Positions 44,105 through 55,544 of a stretch of DNA of 64,000 nucleotides are shown piece after piece. Position 1 is the stretch's first letter. Every line of letters begins with the position of its first letter. The translations under genes were made by a program, and so were the position numbers. The notes beneath the pieces were generated by a model, which was not told the origin of the DNA, ran no database searches, and worked only from the letters and a program-made list of their open reading frames with translations. Origin of the DNA: Dipteris shenzhenensis (Eukaryota > Polypodiophyta > Polypodiopsida > Gleicheniales); NCBI GenBank assembly GCA_047967505.1, contig CM106540.1, one strand, 5' to 3'.

Positions 44105-45149
44105 TCATTAATTTTGGACTTTTTGTGTTGTTTTTTGACGAAGCCCAAAAATCCTTCCCAAATGAAAACTTTACTTTGTGAAAATATCCTTCCCAAATCA
44201 AAATTTTACTTTCTAAAAATATTCTTCCCAAATCAAAAGTTCACTTTGTGGCACTATCATATTCACATAAAAATATTGTTTTTTCAATCTATACTTTTGC
44301 ACCAACATGCAAGAATTTGAAATAATCCTATATTAGAAATTCTAGCTATATCTAAGTTATTTCTTAATTTAATTATTTTTAATATTTTTCCTTGACATGA
44401 TAAATTTATAAATCCATGAAAGGAGACTTAAATATTTCATGAAAATAACATTGTCACTCTCAATATGCACAAAATTTTTAAAACTATTAATAAATAGAAA
44501 AAAGACATGATGCCATAAGACCCAAGTTTTGTATTGAACCAAAGAGGTATAATAGCAATTATAGCTATTATTATATGATTACATTGAGAGATGTTGCTCT
44601 CAGCTAGAGTCTTTACATCCAAAAGGATATAGATTGAACATATGTTTACAATTTAAATTGTTGCTCTTAAAGAGCCTCAATTCATGCCATCTGCATAATT
44701 TGACTCCCCATTGTCTTATTGCTCAATGTCACGACAGTCCCTTGCCAGGTGCCATCTGCATAATTTGACTCCCACTTGTCTTGCCAAGCCTTGCCCCTTG
44801 GGTGCATTGACTCCCCATTGTCTTATTGCTCAATGCGATAGTCCCTTGCCAGGTGTTATCTTGCCAAGCCTTGCCCCTTGGGTGCATTGACTCCCCATTG
44901 TCTTATTGCTCAATGTGATAGTCCCTTACCAGGTGCCATCTGCATTAACTCCCTATTGTCTTGGCAAGCCTTGACCCTGGCAATGGGGGAGGAAGAAGAA
45001 CTGGATGGGGGGAGGGCTAATGGAAGATTGGGATGAGGGATGGGGGTCCAATGGGAGAGGGGGAGTAATGGGAGCCAATGGGAGAGGGGATAAATGAAAA
45101 GCCAATAGGAGAGAGGGGAGGAATGGAAAGCCAATAGGAGAGGAGGAGG

Positions 45150-45310
45150 AAAACCTAATTTTTCTTATATATAGTCTTCCTTCTTGATTCATTCTCCCCT
45201 CATTTCATTCATTGAAGCAAGAAAGCAAGGACGATCAAGAAAGCAAGGAAGGAAGAGCAAGAAAGCAAGAAAGAGCAAACTTACAAACTTTTTCCAAGTA
45301 CTTGCAAATT
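45150..45310 (+). promoter_or_regulatory. Promoter-like module with TATA box, block B copy 1
   Basis: TTTTTCTTATATATAGTCTT (TATA near 45167) is followed by ATTCTCCCCTCATTTCATTC, GAAGCAAGAAAGCAAGGACG and TTTTTCCAAGTACTTGCAAA. It is the counterpart of 19955-20120. The donor-like AGGTACTTG of the other copies is AAGTACTTG here, so this site would have lost the GT context. Confidence 0.45.
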
Positions 45311-45364
45311 TTTTTGATTAATTCTTTATCTAGATTTTTTTTTAAAAATTTGAAGAGAGAGGAA

Positions 45365-47510
45365 CTAGAGAGAGAAAGGTTCCTGTCAGGAGGGGAGGAG
45401 AAGGAGAGGATGGAGGGGCGGGAGGGAAGGGAGGAGGAGGGGAGGGAGAGGCTGGGGCAGGGTCAAGGGGGGAGGGGGGAAGGGGGGCGGGGGGGAAGGG
45501 GGGGGCTGGGGCAGCCTCCCTGGAGGGGGGAAGGGGAAGGGGGGGGGAGCGGTCGCCACCCCCCCTGGAGGAGGGGAAGGGGGGCGGGGCAGGAAAGGGG
45601 GGGCAAAAGGGGGCAGGGCGGGAAGGGGGGAGGGGGGGGCTAGCGCCCTCCTGGAGGGGGGGAAGGGGGGCAGGGCGGGAAGAGGGGGGGGCTGGTAGGG
45701 GGGGAAGGGGGGAGGGGGGGGCTGGCGCCCCCTCCAGGGGGAAGGGGGGCAGGGGGGAAGGGGGGCTGGCGGTGGGGGGGAAGGGGGGAGGGGGGGCCGC
45801 CAACCCGGGGTAAGGGGGAGGGGGGCGGGCAGGAAGGGGGGAGAGGGGGGGTTGGCGGCCACAGCCGCCAGCCCTGGGGAAGGGGGGGTGGAGGGGGAAG
45901 GGGGTGGGACGAGGGGGGGGGGAAGGGGCGAGGGGGAGGGCTGGCGGCTGCGACCGCCAGCCCTGGGGAAGGGGGGTGGAGGGGGAAGGGGGTGGGACGG
46001 GGGGGGGAGGGGCGAGGGGGGGGCTGGTGGCCACAGCCGCCAGCCCTGGGGAAGGGGGGAAGGGGGGGTGGAGGGGGAAGGGGGTGGGACGGGGGCGGGG
46101 GGGGAATAGGGGGGGGGGGGGAGCTGGCAACCGCGGCCGCCAGCTCGGGGGAAGGGGGAGGGGGGCGGGGCGGAAGGGGGGAGGGGGGAGTAGGGGGGAA
46201 GGGGGTAGAGGGGGGAGGGGGTGGGACGGGGGCGGGGGGGGGGAAGGGGGGAGGGGGGGGCTGGCAGCCACAGCCACCAGCCCTGGGGAAGGGGGAAAGG
46301 GGGGTGGAGGGGGAAGGGGGTGGGACAGGGGCAGGGGGGAAGGGGGGAGGGGGGGGCTGGCGGCCATGGCCACCACCCGAGGGATGGGGGGAAGGGGGCA
46401 GGGGGGAAGGGGGAGGGGGGGGCGGGGGGGCTGGCGGCCGTGGGGAAGGGGGGAAGGGCGGGTGGAGGGGGAAGGGGGTGGGACGGGGGTGGGACAGGCG
46501 TGGGGTGGGTGGGGGGGAAAGGGGGGAGGGGGGGGCTAGCGGCCACAGCCACCAGCCTGGGGAAGGGGGGAGGGGGGAGGGGGGAAGGGGGGGAGGGGGG
46601 GGGCAGGGGGCTGGGTGGGGGGGGGAAGGGCGGAGGGGGGGGCTGGAGGGGGAAGGGGGTGGGGGGGGGAAGGGGGCGAGGGGGAAGGGAGAAGGGGGTG
46701 GGGGGGGGGGCTGGCGGCCACGGCCGCTAGGCCGGGGGAAGGGGGGAGGGGGCAGGGGGAAGGGGGGAGGGGGGGGGCGGGCAGTTGGCGAGGGGGGGAA
46801 GGGGGGAAGGGGGAGGGGGGCTGGCGGCCACAACCACCAGCCCTAGGGAAGGGGGGAAGGGGGGGTGGAGGGGGAAGGGGGTGGGACGGGGGCGGGGGGG
46901 GAAGGGGGGGGCTGGTGGCCATGGCCGTCAGCCCTGGGGAAGGGGGGTGGAGGGGGAAGGGGGTGGGATGGGGGCGGAGGGGGGGAGGGGGTCGAAGGGG
47001 GGGGACGGTGAGGGGGTCAGACGGGGTGGAGGGGGAAGGGGGGGGAGGGGGTGGGACGAGGGCGAAGGGGAGGGGAGGGGGGAGGGGTCGACAGGGGCAG
47101 AGGGGGGGAGGGGTTCTGGCGGTGGAGGGAGGGGAGGGGAGGGGAGGGGAGGGCAAGGGGGAGGGCCATCAGGGGGAAGGGGGGGGCAGGGGGGAAGGGG
47201 AGGGGGGGAGCGGGAGGGGAGGGGAGGGGGGGAGGGGTCGAGGGGGGGAGAGGGGGGGGCAGAGGGGGGGAGGGGTTTTGGCGGTGGAGGGAGGGGAGGG
47301 GAGGGGAGGGGAGGAGGGGAGGGCAGGGGGTCGAGGGAGGGAGGGAGGGAGGAGAGCGGAAGGAGAGAGAGGAGAGAGAGAGGGAGAGGAGAGGAGGGAG
47401 CCGAAGGAGAGAGAGGGGAGAGGAGTGAGGGGAGTGAGAGAGAGAGTGAGGGGAGGGAGAGAGAAAGAGAGAGAGAGAGTGTGGGGGGAAGGTATGGGAG
47501 AGAGAGTTTT
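45365..47510 (+). repeat. 2.1-kb G-rich tract punctuated by GC palindromes (block B)
   Basis: Counterpart of 20165-22030 but longer. Frequent GGGGGAAGGGGG units are interrupted by GGTTGGCGGCCACAGCCGCC, GGCTGGCGACCGC or GCTGGCGGCC variants followed by AGCCCTGGGGAAGG (for example near 45850, 45942, 46030, 46120, 46262, 46540, 46710, 46820). The end grades into GAGGGGAGGGGA and GAGAGAGG. Hundreds of codons of Pro-rich (minus) and Gly-rich (plus) open frame are artefacts of this composition. Confidence 0.9.
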
Positions 47511-48045
47511 GACTTAGGAAAAGAATGAAAGGGACTTACTAGAAGAAAGTATCAAGAAGAATGTTGAACACAAATTTGAATTCTTACAACTAAGAGTAGA
47601 ACTATCACGAGCAAGAGCAACAAATAAGATTCTTGCTCAAATAAGATTTTACTTACTAGAGCAATAAATAAGATTACTATCACAAGCAAGAGTGACCGAT
47701 AAGATTTGACTTACTATCACGAGAAAGAGCGACAAATAAGATTTGACTTACGAGAAGAATGAAAGGGACTTACGAGAAGAAAGTATCAAGAAGAATGTTG
47801 AAGAAAGTATCAAGAAGAATGTTGAACACAAATTTGAATTCAAAAGGAACGTACGAGAAGAATGTTGAACACAAATTTGAATTCAAATTTCCCTCTCTTT
47901 TTTGAAAATTCAAATTTATGCGTAGGAGGAGTGGGCTAGTTTTTCTTATATATACTCTTCTTTCCATTCATTCATTCTAACTCTCTCCTCATTTCATTGA
48001 TGCAACCAAGAGCGGAAGAGAAAGGATAAGTGGAGCCTTACTTTT
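47511..48045 (+). promoter_or_regulatory. Short repeats followed by TATA module, block B copy 2
   Basis: 47520-47920 holds repeats of CTTACGAGAAGAATGAAAGG, AATGTTGAACACAAATTTGA and ACTATCACGAGCAAGAGC, more copies than at 22031-22304. At 47938-47960 GTTTTTCTTATATATACTCT gives a TATA box, followed by CATTCATTCTAACTCTCTCC, CATTGATGCAACCAAGAGCG and GGAGCCTTACTTTT. The module is then split by the 791-bp segment and completed at 48837 with CTTTTTCCAGGTACTTGC. It may be the promoter and first exon of the gene at 52233; this is inferred from position only. Confidence 0.45.
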
Positions 48046-48836
48046 CGTGCTCGTATGCCATCCTTGGCAAAAAGGTTTGATTTTGTAATCAAGGCTAGTC
48101 AATACTTGTTTGTGTGTTGTCTTTGGTAGAAAGCCTCAAGCTCATTGTCGGATGACAATCTCCATGATAGGGAGATAACTTGACATTAACTTCATTAATA
48201 TTTGAGAAGTGACTTTAGATTCCATGATTTTGGTTTAATATTCTATCAAAATACTAGATCTTTTCTTGTTTTGGTCAACATCATCCTCTCGACACATCTT
48301 TCCACAACATCGAATCCCTTGAAGGGTTTGCTTTGGATTTATTTATGTGGAATGCTATTCTGTAGATGGGGATTCTAAATGTTGAAGATTAATACAATTC
48401 ATTACTCACTCTATTCTACTAGTTACCAAAACGAGTTGTTCTACCAATTGCCAAAAGAATTGTTTTGCCAAAAAATCTATTTTGCAGAAATATATACTGC
48501 CAAATAAGTTATCCCATCAAAAATGGCTTTGCCTGTAGAAAGGTCTTTTTGCCTTCCTAATGGGCTTTATTCCTGCCTAATGGGCTTTATGCTTGCAGGT
48601 GAAAAGATTATTATCTATTGGATATTTTAAAAAAAGAAAGAAAAAAAATAGTTCTTAAAAAAAAGGGTTGTTCTACCAAACAAGTTGTTCTGCCAAAAAA
48701 GCTATTTTGCAAAACCATATACTACTAAAATAGTTGCTTTGCCAAAAAAGCTAGTTCGCAAAACTATGTACAATCAAAAAAGCTACTATGCTAGCTATCT
48801 TTCAAGCTACATTCGATAATGTGCGGTGGCCATCGC
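48046..48836. mobile_element. 791-bp insertion relative to block A, flanked by ACTTTT
   Basis: Block A reads CCTTACTTTTTTTACTTTTT continuously, whereas block B has CTTACTTTT then 791 bp then CACTTTTTCCAGG. ACTTTT is present on both sides (48040-48045 and 48837-48842), which may be a 6-bp target duplication or a chance T-run. No terminal inverted repeats or TG...CA ends are seen. The interior has degenerate ~32-bp units with TGCCAAAAAAGCTATTTTGC and AAAACTATATAC at about 48420-48790. No coding motif was recognised. Confidence 0.55.
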
Positions 48837-48842
48837 ACTTTT

Positions 48843-49120
48843 TCCAGGTACTTGCATTCTTTTTCATTCGTCTTGTAATTCTTTTTCTTTACTTACAATT
48901 CTTTTTCAATTAGTTTCTTGTTAAAGTTTTTGAGTTCTATTTCTTAAAATTCATCTTGTAATTCTTTTTCTTTACTTACAATTCTTTTTCAATTAGTTTA
49001 TTGTTAAAGTTTTTGAGGAGGGGGGTCTTTTAGAAGGCATTACAATTCTTTTTAAATTAGTTTCTTATTTGAGCTTTTGAGTTCTATTTTTATTAGTTTT
49101 TTATTTATATTTGAGTTTGT
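48843..49120 (+). other. T-rich intron-like spacer (block B)
   Basis: Counterpart of 22436-22700, with repeated AATTCTTTTTCTTTACTTAC and CAATTAGTTTCTTG. No gene. Confidence 0.5.
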
Positions 49121-50289
49121 AAATTTGAGAAATGAGAGAATAGGGAGGGAGAGAAAGAGAGAGGAGAGAGGAGAGAGGGAAAGAGAGAAATTAAGAGAGA
49201 GAAGAGGGGCTCTTGGCAGCTGTGGCCGCCAAAGGGAGAGAGAGAATAGAAATGAGAGAGAGAATGAGAAATGAGAGAGTAGGGAGGGAGAGAAAGAGAG
49301 AGAGGAGAGAGGGAGAAAGAGAGAGAGATTCACAGAGAGAAGAGGGGCTCCTTAAATGAGAGAGAAGAGTAGGGAGGGAAAGAAAGAGAGAGGAGAGAGG
49401 GGGAGAGAGATTAAGAGAGAGAAGAGGGTCTCCTGGCAGCCGTGGCTGCTTGAGGGAGGGAGAGAGTAGGGAGAGAGAGGGAGAGAGAGAGAAAGAGAGA
49501 GAGGGAGAGAGAGAGAAAGAGAGAGAGAGGGAAAGAGAGAGAGGGAGAGAGAGAGAGAAAGAGAGAGAGGGAGAGAGAGGGAGAGAGAAGGATGTTTATC
49601 AGAATGAAACGTGGCGAGAAGAGAGAGGAAAAGAGAGAAATGAAGAGAGAGAAGAGGGGCTCTTCGGGCCGTGGCCGCCAAAGGGAGAGAGAGAATGAGA
49701 AATGAGAGAGAAGAGTAGGGAGGGAGAGAGACAAGAGATTAAGAGAGAGAAGAGGGGCTCCTTAAATGAGAAAGAAGAGTAGGAGGGAAAGAAAGAGAGA
49801 GCTGAGACGTGGCCGCCAAAGGGAGAGAGAGAATGAGAAATGAGAGAAAGAGAGAGAGGGAGAGAGAGAATGAGAAATGAGAGAGAAGAGTAGGGAGGGA
49901 GAGAAAGAGAGAGGGAGAGAGACAAGAGATTAAGAGAGAGAAGAGGGGCTCCGTAAATGAGAGAGAAGAGTAGGGAGGGAAAGAAAGAGAGAGCAAAGAG
50001 AGGGAGAGAGAGAAGAGAGTCTCCTCGCAGCAATGAGAGAGAAGAGTAGGGAGGGAAAGAAAGAGAGGGAGGGAGAGGGAGAGAGAAAAAGAGAAGAGAA
50101 GAGGGAGACTTAGGGAGAGAGAAAGAGAGAGAGGGAGAGAGAGAGAGAGAGATAGAGAAAAAGAGAGAGGGAGAGAGAGGGAATGAAACTTCTCTACTAG
50201 AAGAGTAGGGAGGGAAAGAAAGAGAGGGAGGGAGAGGGAGAGAGAGAGAGAGAAGAGAAGAGGGAGACTTAGGGAGAGAGAAAGAGAGA

Positions 50290-50360
<71 letters not shown>

Positions 50361-51080
50361 AGAGAGGGAGGAATGAAACTTCTGTGCTAGAGGGAGGGAG
50401 AGGGAGAGAGAGAGAGAGAGAAGAGAGGAGGGAGACTTAGGGAGAGAGAAAGAGAGAGAGGGAGAGAGGGGGAGAGAGAGAGAGAGAGAGAGAAGAGAGG
50501 AGGGAGACTTAGGGAGAGAGAGATAAAGAGAGAGGGAGAGAGAATAAAAGTTCTAGCGGTCGTGGCCGCCAAGAGAGGGAGGTAGAGAGAGAGAGAGAGA
50601 GAGAGAGACTTCTCGCGGTCGTGGCCGCCAAGGGAGGGAGGAAGGCTGAGAGAGATTAAGAGAGAGAATTCAGAGAGAGAGAGAGAGATAGAGGGAAAGA
50701 ATGACAAATCCTAGCGGTCAAGAGGATAGAGGTAGGGAGGTAGAGAGGGTAAGAGAGAGAGAGAGAGGGAGAGAGAGAGAAGAGGAGAGAGAGAGAGAGA
50801 GGAGAGAGATGGAGAGAGAGAGAGAAATAATTACAAATCCTAGGGAGAGAGAGAGAGATAAAGAGAGAGAATGAAAAATCTTAGCCACCATGGGAGGAGA
50901 GAAAGAGAGAGTTGAGATAAACTAAGAGAGAGAATGAGTGGGATGAGGACAGAGAGGGAAACACATAAGAGTTGTCAGAGAGAGAGAGAGAGATTAAGAG
51001 AGAGAATGAGGTGTCTTGACTATGGCTACAGAGACATTTAGAAGTCGAGAGAGAGAGAGAGAGAGAAAGTAAAGAGAGTT
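49120..51080 (+). repeat. 2.0-kb GA microsatellite region (block B)
   Basis: Counterpart of 22700-24265, longer. (GA)n with GGGA and AAGA variants is interrupted by GC elements: CTTGGCAGCTGTGGCCGCCA (about 49212), CTCCTGGCAGCCGTGGCTGC (about 49431), TAGCGGTCGTGGCCGCCAAG (about 50553), CGCGGTCGTGGCCGCCAAGG (about 50612). Tandem copies of 200-300-bp higher units with CTTAGGGAGAGAGAAAG and GAATGAAACTTCT are visible at 50030-50400. Open frames are artefacts. Confidence 0.9.
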
Positions 51081-52232
51081 TTATATATTTACATGTTTTA
51101 TATTATACTTTTAAAAAATTATAAAAGAGTGAATTTATGGTTTGTTTTGAAGGTGAGAATATTTTTATATATATTAATCTTTCAAATTGAAAAATGTTAA
51201 CTTTTCTTTAGATACTTGTTCTTCATTTATCTCACATGCAGGTTTAGCCTCTACATCAAAACCCCTTCTTTTGCATATTTAAGCCTCTTAAACCCCAACA
51301 CATTAAAATGAACACAGAAAAAGAAATTATTTATTGCTTTTCTTCGCTTCGACGGTTGGTTTAGCATAGTTTAGCATAGATTAGATTGCCTTAGAGGAGA
51401 GACAATTCTCCAAGTTGCCAATCGAATCCATGCTCAAATTTTTCTAACTAGTTCCTAATCGTTGTCAGTCCCTTCGCTCACATGCGGTTTAACACTCATA
51501 ACATGCTATTAAATAATACCTTTTACCATTTACCAAGAAGTTTATCAGTGGGCAGATTGCATGAGCAGATATTAATGGACAGATTACATATATCAATGGG
51601 CAGATTACATGTCATGGGACATATTGGAGCTTGATGATTATTGGTTATTTTTATTGCATTTGTATAAATATTTAAGCTCCTTTATTGTCATAAAAAACCT
51701 TGTAAAGCCTTCTATGCTACTTTTTACATTTATTGTCATATGAAGCGCCTTGTAATATACCCGACCATCCCGACCATTCACTATTTAATGAGTATCAGTG
51801 GGATGCATAAGTGGATATCATGTGGGCTGCATAAGTGGATATCAATGGAACAATTTTTAGTGGGTAGATTGCATCAGTTGGGTATCAGTGCACAGATATC
51901 AATGGATGGACAGATTGCATGTCATCATGACGATTAAAGCTTTATGACTAGAGGGCAAATCAATGGATGGATAGATTACATGTCTTCACGAAGATTGAAG
52001 CTTTATCACCAGACGACAGTTTATATTACTGTAAAGCTTTATTGGCTAATTTTTTTACATTTGTATAAATATTTAAGCCTTGTAAAGCCTTCTAGGCTAT
52101 TTTCCACATTTATTGCCATATGAAGCCTTGTAAACCCTTTTGGGCTATTTCCCACATTTATTGTATCAAGGGTTGTATATTGTACTTTACTTGTATGTAT
52201 CTAAATTCTTCATTATCTTTTCTTGTAGGATT
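51081..52232 (+). repeat. AT-rich leader region with CAGTGG/CAGATTACATG repeats (block B)
   Basis: Counterpart of 24266-25414. Degenerate ATCAGTGGGCAGATTGCATG units lie at 51540-51990, and CTTGTAAAGCCTTCTAGGCT with TTTCCACATTTATTG at 51650-52170. The end TTATCTTTTCTTGTAG|GATT (to 52229) is a good acceptor three bases before the ATG at 52233, suggesting this is a 5' intron. Confidence 0.6.
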
Positions 52233-55200
52233 ATGGAGCAATCAACTAATGTGGTGGCTATCCTAAATAACTCTGAGATCAGAGAATGGGTTTCTGATGT
52301 CACTTTGAATTTCAAAGGAAAGGAATATAGCCCCAATGGCTTTGGTAGGTGGACTCGATATCACATGGGCAGAAGAGCTTGGTTTCTTCATTAAAAGATA
52401 AAGAGACTCTTGCTACTTATGTTAAAAAGGGAGTTCAATGGTGTTGAAGATCCATGGGATGCTACTTTCTTCAAAAAAGATATGACTTCAAGCCTTGTGG
52501 TAGACATAATGATAGAGCCAAAAGAGACCTTTGTGGATATTTTTACAAAGAGTTCAGATCCTGAAGTTGGCGGTATTCATATTGTTGTATCAAGGAGAGA
52601 CTCAAAGACCTTTGTGATGCCTCCTCCTCAACCATCAAAGTTTCTAGACATGCAAAGTGCATTGGAGACTCTTTCATATACTTGGGAGCAATTTCCTAGT
52701 GTGGTGGCAAAAAGGATGCATGCAAAGATAGTGTTTGAGTACTTTCAGGAAGCACAATATGCTCCTCATATTCAAGGATCTTCACATGAAGGAGATCAAA
52801 AAGTTCAGACTTTGATGCAGGGACAAGAAAAACAGGCACACTGTCACAAAGATGTAGAACATGAGTGCAAATTTCTAGAGCAAGAAATGGTGGATGTAAC
52901 TAAGGATGATGAAACACAAGCCTTGAGTACACGGGAATTAAAAAAAATTGAAGAATATCAAGGTCAATCCACTGCAGTTATGCTAGAAGCTCTTGCTAGC
53001 AAACCACGACGTGAAATGCAAAAGGCTAGTACTACAAGAGCCACGGTTCCAAGCAGTAAAAAAAGACATCGTCCCACTGTAGAGAGAGATAATGTGGATG
53101 AAAACTGGTTAAAGGAAGAGAAAGATGAAGAAGACTCAGAACCCGAGGCTAAAGATGATCAGGATAAACTCACATCAATAAAAGATCTTAATCTGCGTCT
53201 TAATGAAGCAGTTACAGATGATGATGTGGGATATATCTGGGGTCAAAGGACATGGTTTGTGAATGCCAAAGATGTGGAAGCTGCAACTCTCTTTACTAAT
53301 AGCTAAAGCCTTGATATATCCTGAGCAATGCAAATCTATAAGGCTTTGAGAGATGGTAAGAAACCTGTGGCAAGCAATGTGGTCTTGCGCCCAATAATGT
53401 TTTGTCCAATCAAAAATAGTTTTCTAGATCAAATAACATTTACAGGGCCTACACATTTCGAGGAAACCTTCAGTCGATTCTTTAAAGACACTCTTAAAAA
53501 TATTCCACATGAACAAGGCAAAGAGGCACAAGGTGAGAATATGCTAAAGGAAACAAAGAAGAAATTCCACCTTCATTGCAGATTCCAGCACATTGATGGT
53601 CAACATTGGGCTTATGCTTGTAATCAGATCGCAAAGGAAGCAAAGGAGGTCAAAAGACTCACTCCAGAACAATTTGCAAAGATAAGTTCATTCCATTATT
53701 ATCTTGCAATAATCTGTATATTCAAGCATGAGATCAAGTATTTGATTGAGTCCAAAAGACTTAATCATTATGTCCATGGAAAGCATAAGATATCCTCAAC
53801 ATCAGAGGTCTTACAGAAGGCAAGGGTTATATAGTCAACATTTGGTTCTCCAAATCCTGATTTGAAGCGAAAAGTCACAAAAGCAGATGTCGACACACTC
53901 ACGAACTTCTATACTTCTTTGAGTGCAGTTGTGCCTAGGGGAACTCAAGAGCGAGAAGAAAGTATGACAAGCCTCAAGGTGGTGAGGGACAAATATGCCG
54001 ACTACACTTCTATCATATTTCGTCCTATTGAAGTGTTCAATGAGATGCTTGAAACGTGTATTGCTTGTGAGCGTGGACAGTTGACCTATGAAGCTCCTTT
54101 GTTTATCTCTGGAAGGTCAAAGGTAATAGATAAGAAGGAGTTGACGGCAAGGATGTGGAGGCCTATAAAGTACTTACCTGACAAGTATGCATCCATGGCA
54201 ACACAAAAAATTTTAAAGAAAGAATGGTTTTTTGGAAAAAAAGACAAAGACCACTGCATGGAAGAATGCATCAATGTACAGGTGAGACGTGATGTAGTGC
54301 ATAGTGCCATTAAGTATTTGCTGTCAGAGAAACAAATTCCACTTACTCATTGTAACATTGACTATAATGTGATGAAGCATATAGCTTCTTTGTCAACACC
54401 CAAGGTAAAGCTATGGGCAAACAGGTGGATTAAAAAGGATGAAGATGGGTCAGAAATAGTAACCTCTTATATGAGAAAAGAAATCCCACAATAGGTGGTT
54501 GCATATGTGGAAAGATTAATCAATGAGATAAGGATGCCAACAGATATGCACCAAAGCTTTCAATTCAATGTAGAGGTTACGGCAGAGTCTGGAAAGCTTG
54601 TGAACTTCAGGGGAGTCTCAGAAGATGACTTCTTCAAGAATGAGTCAGCATGGGATAAGCCACAACTATTCTTTATCAATGAAGTTTCTAGCGATGATAT
54701 CCATAACTTCATTGATAGAATAGTATATACCACCATTAGCAAAGTGGCAATTTGCAACATTGTCATTTTTGTTGATAAAAAAGAAAAGAAGCCATGCAGG
54801 TTACTCTAGAGCGAGCATATTCATCAGATTTGAAGATCTATAGTGGTGTTTATGTAGCAAAGAGAGGCAAGAGAGAATGTGGCATAGCGATTCAATCTCT
54901 TGAATCATTCTTTTTGTGTATGCGGAGTCCCAACCCTAATCACTCCTTACAAAAGAACATAAGAGGGAATTCAAATAATTTGAGATTGATGCTAGAAGAG
55001 CAAGATATTCCCAGGTCCATACATTATCAAAAAAACAACTATGGAAGTCCTGCAAAAAGTGGGAGTCTCTTGCTTACCATGATGGAGAATTTGCTACCGG
55101 TAGGTTGGGAGGTCACCTTGTGCAAGATGGGATATTTATTTGAGGATCTCCCTCAGATCTCCTCAAAAAAGGCAACTCCACAAATATTATTGAAAATAAG

Positions 55201-55452
55201 CATTTCATGGTTTATTTTCAACTTCAAGCAGATCTAACCACAGGCTATGAAAAAGAGATAAACCACAAGGACACTGATGACATGGATGATTACCTTGAAG
55301 ATCATAATGTCCCAGTTGATGATGATGAAAAGATGGACTTACATGACCCGTTCAGAGAGAGGTTGGTGGATGAAGACAAACATGATGATGCCTTCTTTGA
55401 TAATTATGGCTCACAGGGTTATGAAAAAAGGCCACTACGACAATACTTAGCG
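52233..55452 (+). pseudogene. Uncharacterised N-terminal region of a large C48-module protein (block B)
   Basis: From MEQSTNVVAIL at 52233 one frame runs to 54809 (about 860 codons) broken only by TAA 52392, TAA 53304, TGA 53319, TAG 53832 and TAG 54492. Sequence on both sides of each stop continues the same protein-like composition, and sister copy 25415 has CAA at the first. Frame changes near 54790 and 55055 lead to LEDHNVPVDDDEKMDLHD and a donor-like AGCG|GTATGA at 55453. I recognise no domain. Visible features: FNFKGKEYSPNGFGRWTRYH near the start, a charged Lys/Glu/Asp region at residues ~280-330, a His/Cys-rich segment (FHLHCRFQHIDGQHWAYACN, ~residues 445-465), and an acidic linker at 55270-55440. 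It joins the protease modules by splicing at 55545. Decayed, possibly element-borne. Confidence 0.6.
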
Positions 55453-55544
55453 GTATGAACTCTCTATTTCTCAACTAAATACAATTTTTTAAATAAGATT
55501 TAAATTTAAAGGTAATGAATCTAATCTCTCATATTTGTTTACAG

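Larger units (their letters stand above)
44105..53222 (+). repeat. Segmental duplication, block B
   Basis: Matches block A in the same orientation in three runs: 44105-44975 with 4720-5880; 44976-48045 with 19785-22425; 48837-53222 with 22425-26394. Relative to block A it lacks the ~13.9-kb interval 5881-19784 (DUF7869 gene plus satellite), has a 791-bp extra segment at 48046-48836, and has longer G-rich and GA tracts. Beyond 53222 block B continues into the rest of the gene, whereas block A is cut by copia sequence. Confidence 0.85.

Noticed and set aside
45342-47528. Several 200-400-codon Pro-rich or Gly-rich frames in block B
   Set aside because: Same composition artefact. The frames do not align with those of block A as conserved proteins, only as repeats.
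52392-54494. In-frame stops as targets of U-to-C RNA editing (UAA to CAA), as in fern and hornwort organelles
   Set aside because: The locus is in nuclear repeat DNA. The sister copy has different stops, and several stops derive from TGG, which U-to-C editing cannot restore. Ordinary decay explains them better.
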